Counted from the stretch's first letter, positions 13,210 through 27,049 are shown. The stretch: DNA of 64,000 nt from Lates calcarifer (GCF_001640805.2 NC_066855.1:4347038-4411037), one strand, 5' to 3'. The notes: generated by a model not told the origin, from the letters alone. Numbers and translations: made by a program.

Positions 13210-15275
13210 AATGGTGGGGGGGAGGGTCATGCTCCATTTCAGCTCATGTTATGGTGGGAAGCAGCACTGACCACAAGCACTGACAATTTTTAGGGCTTTT
13301 AGCTGCCACTCTTCACTCCTAAAATCAGACCTAATGGCTACATTTTGGAGTTACTCGACGGCCGGTCACAGTGATTCCCGAGCGAGATCTTTCTCTGGCT
13401 GAGCTGTGCACCTTTCGTACCCCACAACTGACCCTGTAACTGACTGTGTTTGATTTGTACACATGCAGCATTTGGTCGAAACTGTAGGTTTTCTGCACTA
13501 ACATTACTACACTGTACACTGGTATTTCTCCACGGGTGTAAATTTTAGGTACCAACTGACAATGTCTGTTTGTGTAAGTTAATTAGTGCAACAACTGTCC
13601 GGTCAGAACGGTCAAAATAGTTTACATCAGTTTAATGGTCACATGGGCAGTTAACCAGTTTGGTGCTAGTTCTGTTATCCATTGGTAGGTGGTGCTTCGT
13701 CCCTGTGATCTGAGCACTTGCTAAAACACAGTGCATTATCAACAACATGCAGGGACTGTTGAGAAATGTGTGGGAAAAATAGCATCAAGCTAAGCATCAA
13801 CATTTATAGTCCATACAGTATGATGCTGTTCAGTCATTTGTGAAGCACGGAAGTTGTTAGTGCGTCTCCTAGCAACATCAGCTCTCCCACACAGAGAAGC
13901 ACGGATGTTGTTTCTATTAATGTGTAAAGAAAATTGTTGGATTATCTTTTGATTGATTGAAAAAACGTGCATCAGTTTGCAGCAGTTTCCGTTTTCTAAC
14001 ACAAGAAGTGCAGAGAATTCAGTGAATGAAAACCATTCACACTGAGCTCTGTGGATTATTTAGAGTCATTGTTGCTGGAGGGACACATGTATGGCTGTAG
14101 TTTAAGGTAACTGACCTTTTAACCAGTTATCCCTGTCAGTTCTGTTTGATTGAACAATACATCAGTCACATCAGCTATGGAAAAATGACTTATGTTGCCA
14201 CTAATAATGGGAATAGTGGTTGTAATAGTGATAATAATGTCTTAAAACAACAGACCTAAGACATAAATATGATCATAATACCTTTCAAGGTCAAGCTTCC
14301 CAGCTGCACATAATCGCCTCACCCAGTTTGCATTAAAGTTTATAAGGTTTATAAGGAACATCAAGGAGCTTTCTGTGACCATAATGGATGGAGAGTGCGG
14401 TTATGTCTTGCCATTACATCTCCATGACAGCTCATTGTCTGCTTCAAGTAAGGATGCATTGTTATCGACTGAATGTCCCTCTCAGACACAGGCAGGATAC
14501 GGCCATCACACTGCTGATCCCCGCAACACATTCACAACCTTGAGAGAGCGTGACAGACATTCAAAGTGGAGGTGTGGCAGCACTAGGGGTCCACAGCCTG
14601 ATTGTAGAAAAAATACAAAATAAAAATATCTACCTAGCAGGACTGAGCAGGACCAACACACAAAAGAGTAAATCAATTACAGTGAATAGGATACACATAC
14701 ATGACGATCGGTTAATTTAATTCAATTGATCTTTGTTATCATGCAGCAAGCAGGAAATGCCATGTAATCTGATGATGACATAAATATGCATGTAAACACA
14801 CTATGGATATTATCTGACACTTTATCTAAACCAGTCAAAATCCAATCATCCAGAATGTCTCCAGAAAGCACCAGAGCACTTGTGGGTAGAGAATGATAGC
14901 TGATAGCCCATAAAGCATTTAAATCATACTCACTGTGCTTTATGGCTGTTGTTCTAAGACATAATAGAGCACATTTACAGCAACTCACACAGGTTGTCTA
15001 ACTGCTTCTTTGGGTTCATTGGCACAAAATGCTATACCCAGCCACATTCACAGCCTGAATGATATGGTCAAAATGATTGGATTGCTTACAGAGGTGAAGA
15101 TAAACTGAAAGCTGATGTGTTGACGCTTGGCAGGACTGTCAGAATGACAGCCATGCACCACTGACAGTTAACAACAGCATTTTTCTCTTCCTTGTTTCCC
15201 CCGGTGATGGGATTTTTTTTCTTTTAATAGTGCACCATCCCAAGCAAGATTCACCACATTGTTTGGTGACAGAGC

Positions 15276-15292
15276 AAAAAAAAAAAAAAAAA
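15276..15292. repeat. A17 homopolymer
   Basis: Seventeen consecutive adenines. No recognisable SINE body precedes it, so it is not called a retroposon tail. Confidence 0.95.
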
Positions 15293-15434
15293 TCTTTACA
15301 ATGCTACAGATTGTCACCATAAACTACTTGAATCATGACCGATGATTCATGGGAATTAAAAAAACCCTGGCCTTACATCTAACAAAATATGAGCATAACA
15401 CTGAGATTCAGGGTTGGTGCAAACACTGGAAAGT

Positions 15435-15436
<2 letters not shown>

Positions 15437-15474
<38 letters not shown>
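15437..15474. repeat. (TA)n microsatellite, 19 units
   Basis: A pure TA tract of 38 bases, able to extrude a cruciform and prone to length change. Confidence 0.98.
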
Positions 15475-15477
<3 letters not shown>

Positions 15478-17654
15478 TAACTAAATGGATGCACGAAACA
15501 CCAGAAACAAGAGACAAACACTATCTTTTTAGGTTCTCAAGAGTAAAGATTAACAGAAGAGATGTGTTTATGTTCTAAAGACATCAAAAGCTGAAATACC
15601 TCTGTGTTTTTTAGTCCTCTGTGCTCTTTGATAAAGGCTTTTAAGTGTGCGGAGTTTGATCTCAATACACTATTATTCCATTCCTCCCAATTGACTGCTC
15701 ATTAAACCCCAGCCAATCGCAGCTCAGCAGCTGTAACACAGCACAGCAGGTGTCTCGAGCTTTCAGTTTCTTCACATACTAAAACTGTGTGTATGCAGCC
15801 CCAATAAGAGCAATACTTTGTATTTAAAGAGTTTGGAAGTTGATGTCTTTTTTTAATCAGCTTTCCAAAACTAAAAGCCCAAGAGCACAAGTTTAAGGAA
15901 TGGATTAAACTGTGTGTTTATTTGCTCTGTACTGTAAGATACATGTGTGTAACCCACAACGGTAAATTGGCATTATTCCCAAAAGCTAGGGGAACTTGAT
16001 CAACCATTATTATGCATTATAATGCAGGGTTACAGGTTATTTTAGAAAAACATGTTCAGGATTGGAACATGAACTGACTGGGAGCCAAAGTGCTGGTATT
16101 TCAGCATTTCATCTGTCCTGCTCTTCTATTCCAGCCAAACTCACTGGTTATTCCTCTTCCCCAAATTATTTTCTCTTCTTAAAGTGAAGCATACTGTTTG
16201 AAAATAGACACTTTAAGGCATAAATCTAACCACTGTGCTGACCAACCATCTAAGGGTTATGTTAGAACAAATAACATTTTTATTTAATCTATACTAGGGC
16301 TAACCAGCTGAGAAACTTACACAAGAGTAATTTGAGGTGACAGCAAATCAGCTGAAGGTGTCAAAAATGTCTTGATAAATTTAACTGTTCTTGTTGGAAG
16401 CATCCAGTTTTGCTTGGACAGCTCTGTTGTCCCAAAAAGAAAAGAAAAATCTTGTTTCCTGAAGACTCCAGGGACGTGAATCTTCCACTTCTACCAGTCA
16501 CTGTAACTGTTAAAGTCCTTTAAATATTCATCAGTTTGGCTAACTTCTGATGCAAGGAGTGTTGAGTGGTATTCAGAGGTCAGAGCAGGAAGGATGACGT
16601 TGTCTAAAACATTGTCTAAATACGGATGCCAGCTCATTGCGTTTAGCCTACCCAAGATCCAAATACAATGTGCGTCAGACTACCTCCAGAAGTGGTCAGG
16701 CAGATCTGATTACATTCTGATCACAACATATTTACACCTTGCACTGGCCTGGATAAGGTGTGTGGATACAGATCACATTTTAATACCAGGTGTAAGAATA
16801 TTCACCCAGGTCTGAGACATGTGGTTTTAGTTTCAGTCTTTTAGCATGACATCATGTTTACATGCATGTACCCACCATGTAAATGATGCTAAAATGAGCT
16901 GGAAACATTAAAAGTCAGCTTTACCTTACTCTACCTAGCTACAGCTGATAAAATCTTCCAGTACAGTCGTGATCTTCATTGACTAGACATGAGAAATCTG
17001 CTTCTGTTTATTTCTGTGACAAATTGAAGACACATACTTTAAAAAATTACTGCAAATTTCAGGTGGTAAAACCGCCATCATTGTCACTATAAACAGTGAA
17101 CAACTGCATTTCTCAGCATCACTGTAAAAAACCTGCTCGACCTGCAGTGTTCTTCCTGAGTCTAATACACATAGATGCACACGTGAAGCCCATGACTGGA
17201 GCTCTCGTCCTCTAAAATCAGAAGATCTCAAAAACAGAGTCAACAATGTGCCTTTTGTTGGTGAATAATGTACTCCGGCAGCTTTGAAAACACGAGCAGT
17301 TGCTTGTTGAGCTGCTTTTGTTCCCGCCTGTACCCGAGCTCAGCAACAACAGAGAAGAGTCGGCCTTTTGGATGCTGAAGTTGAAATGCATTTTATTTAC
17401 GCAGATGCCGCGCACCAATACTGTAGAATACCAGGCATTTATCCGGCAGCAGCCCTGCTCTATTAAGAACACAAAGACGAAACAAGATATCATATGCTCG
17501 TACATGTAACAGGAGCTGAATTCTTTTCATATCTGCTGTGACAGTGCAGCGATATTCTGCTGCTCTTAGCCCACAGAAAGACGACTGGAACACTGCCTTT
17601 CTTCTTGAAAGGATTTTGGAAAGCTGAGACGACGACTAAATTAAAGCGATATTG

Positions 17655-17755
17655 TCTTTTTTTCCCACTCTCTCTCCCGCTCTTCCATTCACCCCTGATC
17701 TCTCATCTCTCTCTTTCCCTCTATCATCTTTCAATCTCTGTCTCTCAGTTTTTCT
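17655..17755 (+). repeat. pyrimidine-rich (CTCT) tract
   Basis: About 100 bases are mostly C and T with CTCTCTCTCCC and CTCTCTCTTTCCCTC words. It is low-complexity sequence with no supported exon after it. Confidence 0.8.
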
Positions 17756-18316
17756 GATTGATACAGCCATTTCACGAAGATTTCACGCTTGAGGAATCCC
17801 AAATGGGTCTGCTCTCATGACAAACAGATCAATTTTTATAGACTTGAAAGTTGCTGGTCTTGAAAATTGTTTGACTATCTTCAAGACACCGCAGAGTTTT
17901 GTGGCAGTGATCTCTCTCTCTCTCTTTCTCTTGCTCCTTCTGACTCACAGGCTTCATATGCTGTTGTTGTGTCAGTGTCATGAACCATTTATGAAGTCGC
18001 TAATATCCTTCGCCGCCCAGGTACATTTGGCACAACCTTTCACACTCAAATGAATTTGCAAAGGTGAACCACAAAATATGTCATATGGCAAAACGCTGCA
18101 TTTTGAGGAGGCTAAAATATTGTTAAATATGCTGACACAAAGACCTGCATGATATGCTTTATGGTCTGGAGGCTTGTAATGTAAACAGCAGGTGGCTGAG
18201 CCTCTGAGCACTGTGGCTGCTGCTGCCCCTGCAAAAAAAAAAGGTTCTGAGAGGTCCACCTGCCACTTTGAGATACTATTGATGGCCTGAAGTCTAACAT
18301 ATGCAGATTAACATTA

Positions 18317-18340
18317 ACACACACACACACACACACACAC
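18317..18340. repeat. (AC)n microsatellite, 12 units
   Basis: A pure AC tract. A second one lies 146 bases downstream. Confidence 0.97.
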
Positions 18341-18480
18341 TCACTGAATCAAACTGACATATACGATAATAAGGAAACACACAGAAGTGTCAGAATGCAA
18401 ACACAAAATACAGTGTGAACACTAGTACAAAAGACTAAAATTACATGCACAGACACATTCAAATGCATGCATATGTCTAC

Positions 18481-18485
<5 letters not shown>

Positions 18486-18517
<32 letters not shown>
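18486..18517. repeat. (CA)n microsatellite, 16 units
   Basis: A pure CA tract of 32 bases. Confidence 0.97.
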
Positions 18518-18520
<3 letters not shown>

Positions 18521-19402
18521 TAACAATGTAATTAAAATGCCTGTGTCGCCACGTGCAGTCATATTCTTCTGAGCAGATTTTCACAGTGAACAAGAGCAGT
18601 CATGTCTCTAAAAACACTTTGATCACAGCGGGATCCAGTGGTGGCAAAGTGAGCAGCACATTTACATCTCATTCACAGAGTACACAGCAAGGTGAGACTG
18701 CCTGCCTAGCTGCTCCTTCCTGCACCTGTGTTAGTGTCGCTTTTCTTGTACTGTTTGCGTGTATGCACATATGTCTGCAGCATCATTACAGCCAACATGT
18801 TTTTAGGAGACATTTTTCATGATTTAATACAAGCACTGTGTATAGGCAAATGGAAGTCCCTCTGCCTCTGTCCCTCTCTTATAGGAGAGGATGCTGTTTG
18901 TTTTTCTCTGTAACCAACCAACCATCTACCTTAAGGTTTTTTTTTTCACCATATTCGTCGGTTTTATTTTCTGCTAGCAAAATAGTTTGTGTGGAGTTGG
19001 CACTTTCTTCTACTGCGATGGTGCCAACATTTTTCCACTGCTTCAGACTGCACACTCAGTTGTTTTCTGATAAAAAGAAAACTCACCAGGAGGAAAGAAC
19101 CTCCACATTATACAGGCTTAAATGCATCAGCTGTGGTGAATATTGACAGCTCAATGCATAAAATGTGAACAAGGACACTTCCAATATTAATGTGGATTTT
19201 TTTCCCCCCCAGGTACTCGAAAGCATTTCTGGCCCAAATAATTTCTCATGTGTTTGACTGAAAACCATCTTAATCTGACCCCACCTGTGTGTCCAGGACC
19301 GTGTCGGATCGTGGGTGCGTTTTCTGCTCCACGCATGTCTGCAAACCACAAATTTTCAGGGCTGTAATTCTCCATCTGGAGATTTCGACACGAGAGGCCT
19401 TG

Positions 19403-19405
<3 letters not shown>

Positions 19406-19437
<32 letters not shown>
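19406..19437. repeat. (GT)n microsatellite, 16 units
   Basis: A pure GT tract, on the opposite strand sense to the two CA tracts about 1 kb to the left. Confidence 0.97.
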
Positions 19438-19440
<3 letters not shown>

Positions 19441-20725
19441 ATGGATGACATCATTTACCAGTCTACTAAATTCCCGAGCAGGCAGCCACATAAGCAGCCA
19501 GAATGGTGGATTGTGCTCCGGAGGGCAATGACTCGTAACACTGATGGGGGGACAGTAGGTGGAAGGACAAGTTGAGCTTGATTTACTTCTCAGTCAACAG
19601 TGGAGCCGCTCTGCCTGCTGAGATGTTAACATGAGTCATCGGCATGTTTTCATCCAAATTTTTTTTGCATTTATCTCAGAAAACTGCAGAATGTAAATTT
19701 GGGAAAAAGAGGTGAAATTAAAACAATTAGAAGTTTGTAAGAGGGACTAAAAAGAGGAAGAATAAGAAGGATCTAACTAGCTAAATGAAGGAGCAGCACT
19801 AAGTTATGATGCGGTTGTTACCTGGCGGAAGAAGCAGGTGCACAGCCCCGTGGTGGCCGCCTGCAGCCATCCAGGTCTAATCAGACCAGGTAATGATGTG
19901 CTGCTTGGTTTGTCCAGTCCCAGACGGGGCCAGAAACAGGTGAGTCTGATTAATCAGGAAGCAGCTACACAGCTCTGGTAAACAGCGAGCAGACACAATT
20001 CATATATCACTGCATGATTGTTCTCAGCTGGACAGGATGGAGCTTATTCGACCTTAATCATTTCTGAAATATGTCCCTGTTAGCATGCATGGATGGACCT
20101 TCTGAAAATCTTCTCTGAATAGTTTTGTGGTGTTGGAGAGTGATTTTGTTTGAAGCTTTGCTTTTAAAGCACAACTCATGCCACTTTTCAGATATTATTT
20201 TCACATTGTGCAAGTTGATTCTGAAAAAAATCTCATCAACTGCTTCACAAGCCACTGACATCAAATACTGCCCTTCAAGGCTAATGGCACTGAAAAAAGT
20301 CAGACAAATCTTTTCAGCACATTTCTTCTCATAATGTAATGAGATACATACAGTATCAAGCTGAGGTTATTTTTATATCATCTCCAAGGGAGACAGGCCT
20401 GCTTGGCATATGAACAGTATTTAATTTTAAAAATATTTCTCAGTTTAGCTGTGAGCTGACACGATCTGAGGCAGTGGTCAGTGGGCTGAGGCATATCTGA
20501 GCACAGAGCTAATGTCAATATCTCTCTGAGACACAGAGATGTGCACACAGGTATGTTAGGCGATAGTCAGCCAGTTGAGGATGTTTTGATCAGAATCGAT
20601 TGGTCTGATGGGGAAAGGTGGGAAAATAAATAACAGCCAGAGATCTCAGTGAGAGGTTTTTGGCAGGGCACAGGGGTGAGACAAACAAACAGATCAGAAC
20701 AGGGAATCTGATCAGAATATCGCAC

Positions 20726-20785
20726 TATCCCAGCTGACATTGGGTGCGAGGCAGGGTACACCCTGGACAGATTGCCAGTGCATAT
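20726..20785 (+). repeat. teleost dispersed repeat fragment ('GGGTACACCCTGGACAG')
   Basis: CTATCCCAGCTGACATTGGG, then GAGGCAGGGTACACCCTGGA and CAGATTGCCAGT, is a signature string I recognise as scattered through many fish genomes. Its parent element is not assigned here. Confidence 0.55.
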
Positions 20786-23589
20786 ACAAATCCCTACAGC
20801 CAAATGAGGTACAATTCATTTTCTTAAAAGTAACACTGAATGTAAATGTAACTTAAGTTCATCTTTAACGTGCTAAAATATATCCATAAAATGTACATTT
20901 ATAAAGAAAATCATTTAGTGATCAAGGTACGTTGCCATAGACAACACAGTATAAAAACAGACTAATTTTCAGAATATCTCTTTGTGCTCCCACATGTGTG
21001 ATAACTGTGTTGTGGTGATTGGCATCAAGTGCTAACAAGGGAGGGAAGACAAGGAGCAGGGTGAATCAGCACCTGAACATTATGTATCTCTGGATGGAAG
21101 GTATACTCTCCTAGTCTATATCTGTACGCATAGAAGGCCAGAAACAAGAGAACTGCAGGTTGAGACAAAGGCAAGATGAAGAATAATTCGATAAGAAAAT
21201 TGGAAATACATTCTTTGCCATAGTTTCTTTCAAAAAAGATAATTTAACTATTTTCATAAGCTGTGTCTCCTGTATCTACAGTAGCAGTGAAATCTGTTCA
21301 CTGAAGTATACTGTGAGGTTGGAAAAAATGTAAATTGCACTGGCATTAGATAAAAATGTCAAAAGGCTTGTTTTCCAAATGCAATGTTTTACAGTCAAAC
21401 ACTTGTGTGTTCCTGTGGAAAAAGTTTCCAGCCAAGCGCAAAACGGTCCACAAATATATCACAGTAATGCAAGAAAGCAAAATGCAGCCATATCGCATGA
21501 AAGTAGGATTTCAACACCAATAATAAACATTTTTGATGCACATACTGAAAAAATTGCCATATGAGCTCAGAGTGAATCTTCCCCCACATTGTTTAGATAT
21601 GACTGCTCTCCATTTTCCAATGATTTTCTGTCCAGGTTGCTGCATAGCACGACTTCCATTATCTCCTGAAACTCAAGAGCTCGACCATAAACGACAATTT
21701 CACCAATCAATACGGTAATTTCATACAGGAATATACAAGGAGTTACAAATGGGGTTACAGAGAGAGGAGTGTGGGGAGCAATGTCACATTTTATCCCCAA
21801 GACACTGTGGATAAAAGCAGACATCAGTGGATCTGTCTGGCGGCAGCGAGTATCAGTAGGAAAATGGACAATTGGACACTTTTATCTGCTGGGTTTGATG
21901 TTGGTGAAAAGACTGATGGGAGGTTCAAGGACGATTGCAAAGCCAAGGGGAGGGTAGGGACTGAGGAGGGGCGGGGAAGGTGCATGTATGCAAGAGAAAA
22001 GAGCAAGGACTGGGCGAGATAAAAGAGGAACATGAGGGGAGTGAGAAAGGACGAGGCAGTTTCCTCAACAGCGAGTGGTCTTTAAACATTTACCTGTGCC
22101 GAGGGGAGAAATGGCTGTTTGATTCCATTACACTTCTATAACAGCTGTAGTTAATGGCTGTGTCACAGTCTATTAACTGCATTCATCTTTGCCTCTGATA
22201 TATAACAGGACATCAGCGTTGAACAAAGACAGATGACTGTGGCTCCCTGCTACGCCATTACAACTCATACCTCATTTCCATACACGGGACGTGGTGGAGG
22301 ACACATGCAGTCACACCAACGTGTAGGACATTCAACGCAAACACAAGGGAATCATGTATAGCCCACATTCTAATATACTGTACACTGTGCCAAACAAACA
22401 GAGTGCTACAGACATTCATCTTTCTCTACTCTCCACACTATCATAGCAGTGACAGGCAGCAGCCCAGTGTGATAAAGGAAAATGGAGAGAGGTGGGTTTA
22501 ACATGTCAGTATCTTTGGAATCAGAACACATGACTGTGCGCACATATTCAGTTTTGACAGATGCTACGTAAACAAGAGAAAAGATACACAGAAGTACACA
22601 TGACTGTTTGTGTTAGCGTGTGCACATTTGAGGCTTCATTCACAGCTCAGTTCCAGACCGACGCGTCTATCTGACTGTTTTGAATGACTGAACGTGCAAA
22701 TCTATTCAGGGATGTAACCTACTTTACACTTCATATGAACAGACTGTGGTGCTGGAGAGAGGTGTGCAGGACAAGAATAAAAACTGGTATTTAAGCTTTT
22801 ACTGAACTGAAGCACCTAATGTCACTATTATAAATATATTTTAGCTGAATACAACTTGGTTCTAACAAACAAATCTGTCACTAATTAAGATTTTATTTTG
22901 CTAGGATAAGGAATCAACTCTATAGTAATGAATATAAATCTCACATTATCTGTATGAAGCCAAAAACTGAGGCTAAATGATTTTGATCTAAGGTTTCTTT
23001 GCAGCTTAGACATGAATAGGAAAAAAGGATTGCATGAACATAGAGAAGGACAGTTAACCTAAAACAAATCCTGCCAGAAATACCCTAAATATTGTGATGT
23101 CTGGTATTCAAATGACAATCTAATTCTCTATATCAGTGCTAATACTGATAAATTTCAATGATCAAATACACAAAGCTAACCTTCGTCTGAAAACATTACC
23201 TCTACACCAACCATAAACTAAGCTAAATAGAGCCTTCAAAATTCAGGCAATGGAAGAAAAAGGTAGTTTCCATGGGATGTATTCTAATTTCTGCTAACAA
23301 TGCAATGTGTCACATTTAATTAATGAGTAATGACACAAAGTGACAATAATCCTCAAGAGAATAGTTAACGAGTGAATAAGAGATTTCAGACACAGGTTGT
23401 ACACATTCATTTCTTCCACACTGGATTGAAAAACTACAAGTCAATGCAGTTTTCAGCTTTTCACACTGATGATAAAACTGAAAATAAAATAATACTGGTG
23501 GATTTTAAGCAGCAGTGTGCATGTAGCACATATCTGTATTTGTATGAGACAAAGAGCTCCTTGCACGTTTAGTTAATTTCATAAGGGGA

Positions 23590-24350
23590 TTATACATGGT
23601 CCCAATAGTGCCTTCAAATGAGCCGCTCTGAGATGAGGTTCTCGCTGCTCCTCTCCTCCCTGCTGGCTCTCGCTGCCCAGCATTAACCTATTTAGAGCAG
23701 CTTTTAGGCCTCTCCATTGCCCCTATACTCTTTCACAATTTATGAGGCCTAATCAATACAGAGTGGAGCACCTACATGAAAAAAATGGTTCAGGGGGAGC
23801 CGCAGAGGAGAGCACATCAAAGAGATCCCCCCACCCCCACCCCCACTTTCCTGCAAGAGATACCACTCTCCAAATTAATATAACCTAATACACAACATGA
23901 AGAGCCCAGACCCCACAGTAAGAGGACAGGTCCCGGAGGCTAATACCCTGTTAAAGCAGTTTTATTTTACCCTTCCTCTTTCCTGCCTTCAACTACACCC
24001 CCTCATAAAGCTTTATCAAAAGCTAATTATGCTCAAAAACAATGAAATAACTCATAGGATGGCAGCCTGTACATAGCTTATTGTACGAGCCTCTTGGCAA
24101 GAGAACCCCGCAAAAATTATATTGTCACTTACCTATTAATGAAGACAAGTTTGCAGGCACTCTTTGGGCCATTTTAATTTATATTAATTCTCTGTCAGTG
24201 CTCGTTATGGGCATTATTAAGCTGCACCCGGAAGCAAAACAAGGCTTTTGACCTGAGCAGGAGTTGGAATAAATCTCTCTCTATCAGTTAGCGGCTGTGA
24301 GCAAGCAAAATGCCTTAACAAACAACCTGGCAGAGGGAAGTATGTGATGA
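23590..24350. other. candidate conserved non-coding block
   Basis: About 750 bases have no dispersed repeat or microsatellite and an even composition. They hold many homeodomain-type cores: CCTAATCAATACAG, GCTAATTATGC, CCTATTAATGAAG, TATATTAATTC, GCATTATTAAGC. No frame is open over any useful length. This texture is what fish developmental enhancers show; conservation itself cannot be seen here. Confidence 0.35.
23827..23845 (-). other. C-rich tract, G4-like on minus strand
   Basis: The run CCCCCCACCCCCACCCCCA sits inside the candidate conserved block at 23.6-24.35 kb. The minus strand has three long G-runs and could form a quadruplex. Confidence 0.5.
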
Positions 24351-25532
24351 GAATTTAGAGGAGCTAACAGAGTTTACAAAGTTTTCAACATATTTAAGTG
24401 TCCGTGCTTACTATGCAGATTCAAAGTAGGTCTAAAGAATAAAGTAGAATGTGGAGGACAATTTGTGTTGCACACTGCAGTACTATTGCACTGACCTAGA
24501 CTGATAATCTGCCTTTTTCACTTGAGACATTTTGACATGTCACAGTAAGAAAAAGTGGAGATAATACAGTTAATTGTGGCTAAATTACGTCACACACATT
24601 TGTCACACAGACATGTCACACTGGGATACTTGAATAGAAAGTGTTACTGTTATTAGCAACACCAGTGTCTCTCCCAATACGACAAGTCACAATGTCTGCT
24701 GTGAAAAAGGCCTGTTAGACTGACAGACTACCATTTTGTTTGACTTCATTCAAGTTTGCTAATTAATCATCAGTGTTTTTCATGTCTCTAAATGTCAAGT
24801 TTTGGGATCAGTCTGTCGGAATCAAAAAGCAATAGATATGACTCCATCACAGAAGAGTCAGAATTATTCATTTCTCTACCTCAGTCAGCCACAATGCAGT
24901 GCAGACAGAGGTCATGTTGTATTTTTAATAAGGAGGTTGAGTGGAACAACCTGCTTTTTCTACGCTGTTTCAATTTCCTTCTACGTCTACTGCACTAAAG
25001 CTACAAAGGTGATCTATTATAAGAATGCCTGATAGCTAATGTTGTTGAAGGCAGGATCGTGGATAATGTCCACACCAGAGACTAACACCAATTCTAATAG
25101 AATTAATGGGCAGCGATTGACTAATGAGGCTTAAACTGCACCATTCCAGTCAATTTAACCAAACAGTCGGTCCTCAGTTTTGCATTGTGATCACGTAAAA
25201 TACAAAAAACACTGTATAACTCTGCATGTACATCCCCCAAAGCTCAAGGTTTTAAGAGCTGTCACTAACCAAGTTAAACCTTGCCATGGCCAATCCTCCA
25301 GTGTTCATCGTCGTCTTTCTGGCAGCCATATCTGTCATTTTACCCCCCACCTCTGCCTGGAAGAAGGACCTATTGTTAAATGATCCATTCTTTCTCTGTG
25401 GTTCCGCTGGCTCGTCCAAAGCCTCTGGTCAGTGGAGAGTGGCTAATCTGCCATACTGTCTGTGTTTGTGGGGCTGTAACGGCACTGAATGAATGTTATT
25501 TGTATTCCCAACACAGCAGCACTACCTACCAA

Positions 25533-25830
25533 TCTAACTGCTCCACCTGTCTGTCTCTCTGACTGGCATAAATAACCGCACTGTCTGCCTGACTGCTGAA
25601 CTGACTGACCACCTGTCTGAATGCCTGATTGTGTCTAACTGACTGCATCAATATCGAATTTCCTACATGTCCGCCTTTTCTTCTGAAAAACCTGACTGTT
25701 TGAATTCCTGCCTCCAGGCTGGACTGTGTGACTATCTGTCTGTCTAGCAGTTTGTCTGCCTGACTATTTGAATACCTGACTGTGCACACCTGTCTCTCCT
25801 TCCGCCTGCTTGTCTCAATGGCTGTCTGCC
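25533..25830. repeat. degenerate CTGN tetranucleotide/minisatellite tract
   Basis: Nearly 300 bases are dominated by CTGTCTG, CTGACTG and CTGCCTG words, with longer units such as GACTGACCACCTGTCTGAAT interspersed. It is an old expanded simple repeat whose units have drifted apart. Confidence 0.7.
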
Positions 25831-26169
25831 TGCGAGAGCCAGGAAGTGATCACACACAATCATGTCAAGCAACAAGAAAATGGAGATGAAAGGAAAATCT
25901 ATTATTGACGGCTTTACTCTGGCAAATGACGAAGACGGCTTTCCGTCACACATCAAATGGTAAAAATGAAACAGTGCAAAGAAAAATATAATTAGCATCT
26001 GACACAGCGTCAACGAAAACACCTCATCTGCCGTATGATTCACTGCAAATCATTTCATTCAGACTCTTTGTCCTACAAATCACAGTCGTTAAATACATCC
26101 TGTGTACTGCAGGTATGACTGGATATTCAAGGTGGAAAGCTCAGCGCCACTGTGATAATCAGAGGAAGG

Positions 26170-26480
26170 GGAACTGGCCACAGCTAGCACCGAAATGGAT
26201 CTCTCACTGGGGGAAAAAATTGCATGTGGTGCATTATTATTATTTTATTGGGTCAAAAAATGCTTTGTAAAGGATTTATTGCAGCGAGAAGGAATAGCAG
26301 ATGAATTTCTCACTGGGATAATGTGCCGCAGAGATTCTTCCTCAGCGTGTTGTCTCTATAAATATTCAGACCCACAGTCCAGGGGTCAGGTTGGGCAAAA
26401 GGAAGCCGTGGTTATTCAAACAGGGCTTTTGCTGCCGTGTTTCAAAAGGCTGACACAGGTCATGTTGGCTGAATGACCCT
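26170..26480. other. candidate conserved non-coding block
   Basis: Repeat-free sequence with TTATTATTATTTTATTGGGT, CTATAAATATTCAGACCC and GGTTATTCAAACAGGGC. A 93-codon plus-strand frame crosses it, but the peptide is cysteine-scattered and unlike any family I know. Confidence 0.25.
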
Positions 26481-27031
26481 GCTTCATTTCTTCTATACAT
26501 AATATTTAAAGATTTATTTTACACTCTTTTTTTAAACCTTCCATCCTTGTATCTAGTCCCATCTTGTCGGTTACCTTTACTTTCTAATTATTGTTCCCTC
26601 CTTACCGGCGTCTGTCCCTCTTTTCTTTAATCCCCTATTATCGCTGTCTATTCCTCTCTCTGACTCACCATCTGCCTCTGTATTCCCTTCCTTTTTCCTC
26701 TACCTGTATACAGTTTGTCTATGGGAGAGATGCGCTCACAAACAAGAAATGTAACAGCGCCACATGTTACTTTTGGACTTTGGTTTTTGGATATAACAAA
26801 GGCGATATAATGTGTTAATTATTAGCTATCTGTTTCCGCTTGTTTCAGGTCTTTGTGCTAATTGGCTGCTACAGGTTCATATTTGATATCAATCTAATCT
26901 ATCCTTTGGAAAGAAAGCAAATAAGTGTCCCTATTTAACTGATGTCTCAGCTTTCAGTTTGGTGCCATGTTCACAGTTTCTCAGAATCTGCTGCTCACCT
27001 TCCCATAAAATGTGCAGTATATATTCTTACA

Positions 27032-27049
27032 CCCCCCACCCCCCCCACC
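27032..27049 (-). other. C-rich tract
   Basis: CCCCCCACCCCCCCCACC lies at the start of a pyrimidine-rich strip that leads into the splice-like exon candidate at 27111. Confidence 0.6.

Larger units (their letters stand above)
9028..15275. other. non-coding with simple repeats
   Basis: Holds the candidate blocks at 9950 and 12300, a repeat fragment at 10560, the CAGR tract at 11545, a C-rich tract at 12257 and the CT/GT tracts near 13.1 kb. The rest is unique sequence without a supported gene. Confidence 0.6.
15475..23589. other. non-coding with microsatellites
   Basis: Contains the pyrimidine tract at 17655, three dinucleotide arrays between 18.3 and 19.4 kb, and the repeat fragment at 20726. 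A G+C-rich patch at 19815-19945 has splice-like words on both strands but no convincing exon. Confidence 0.6.

Noticed and set aside
19815..19945. Possible exon on either strand (minus GCCAG|GTAACA; plus AACAG|GTGAGT)
   Set aside because: Acceptors are poor, the frames give no recognisable peptide, and the two strands compete. More likely an E-box rich non-coding patch.
25286..25492. 68-codon frame starting with a hydrophobic signal-like segment
   Set aside because: No mature domain, no promoter or splice evidence; short hydrophobic frames are common by chance.
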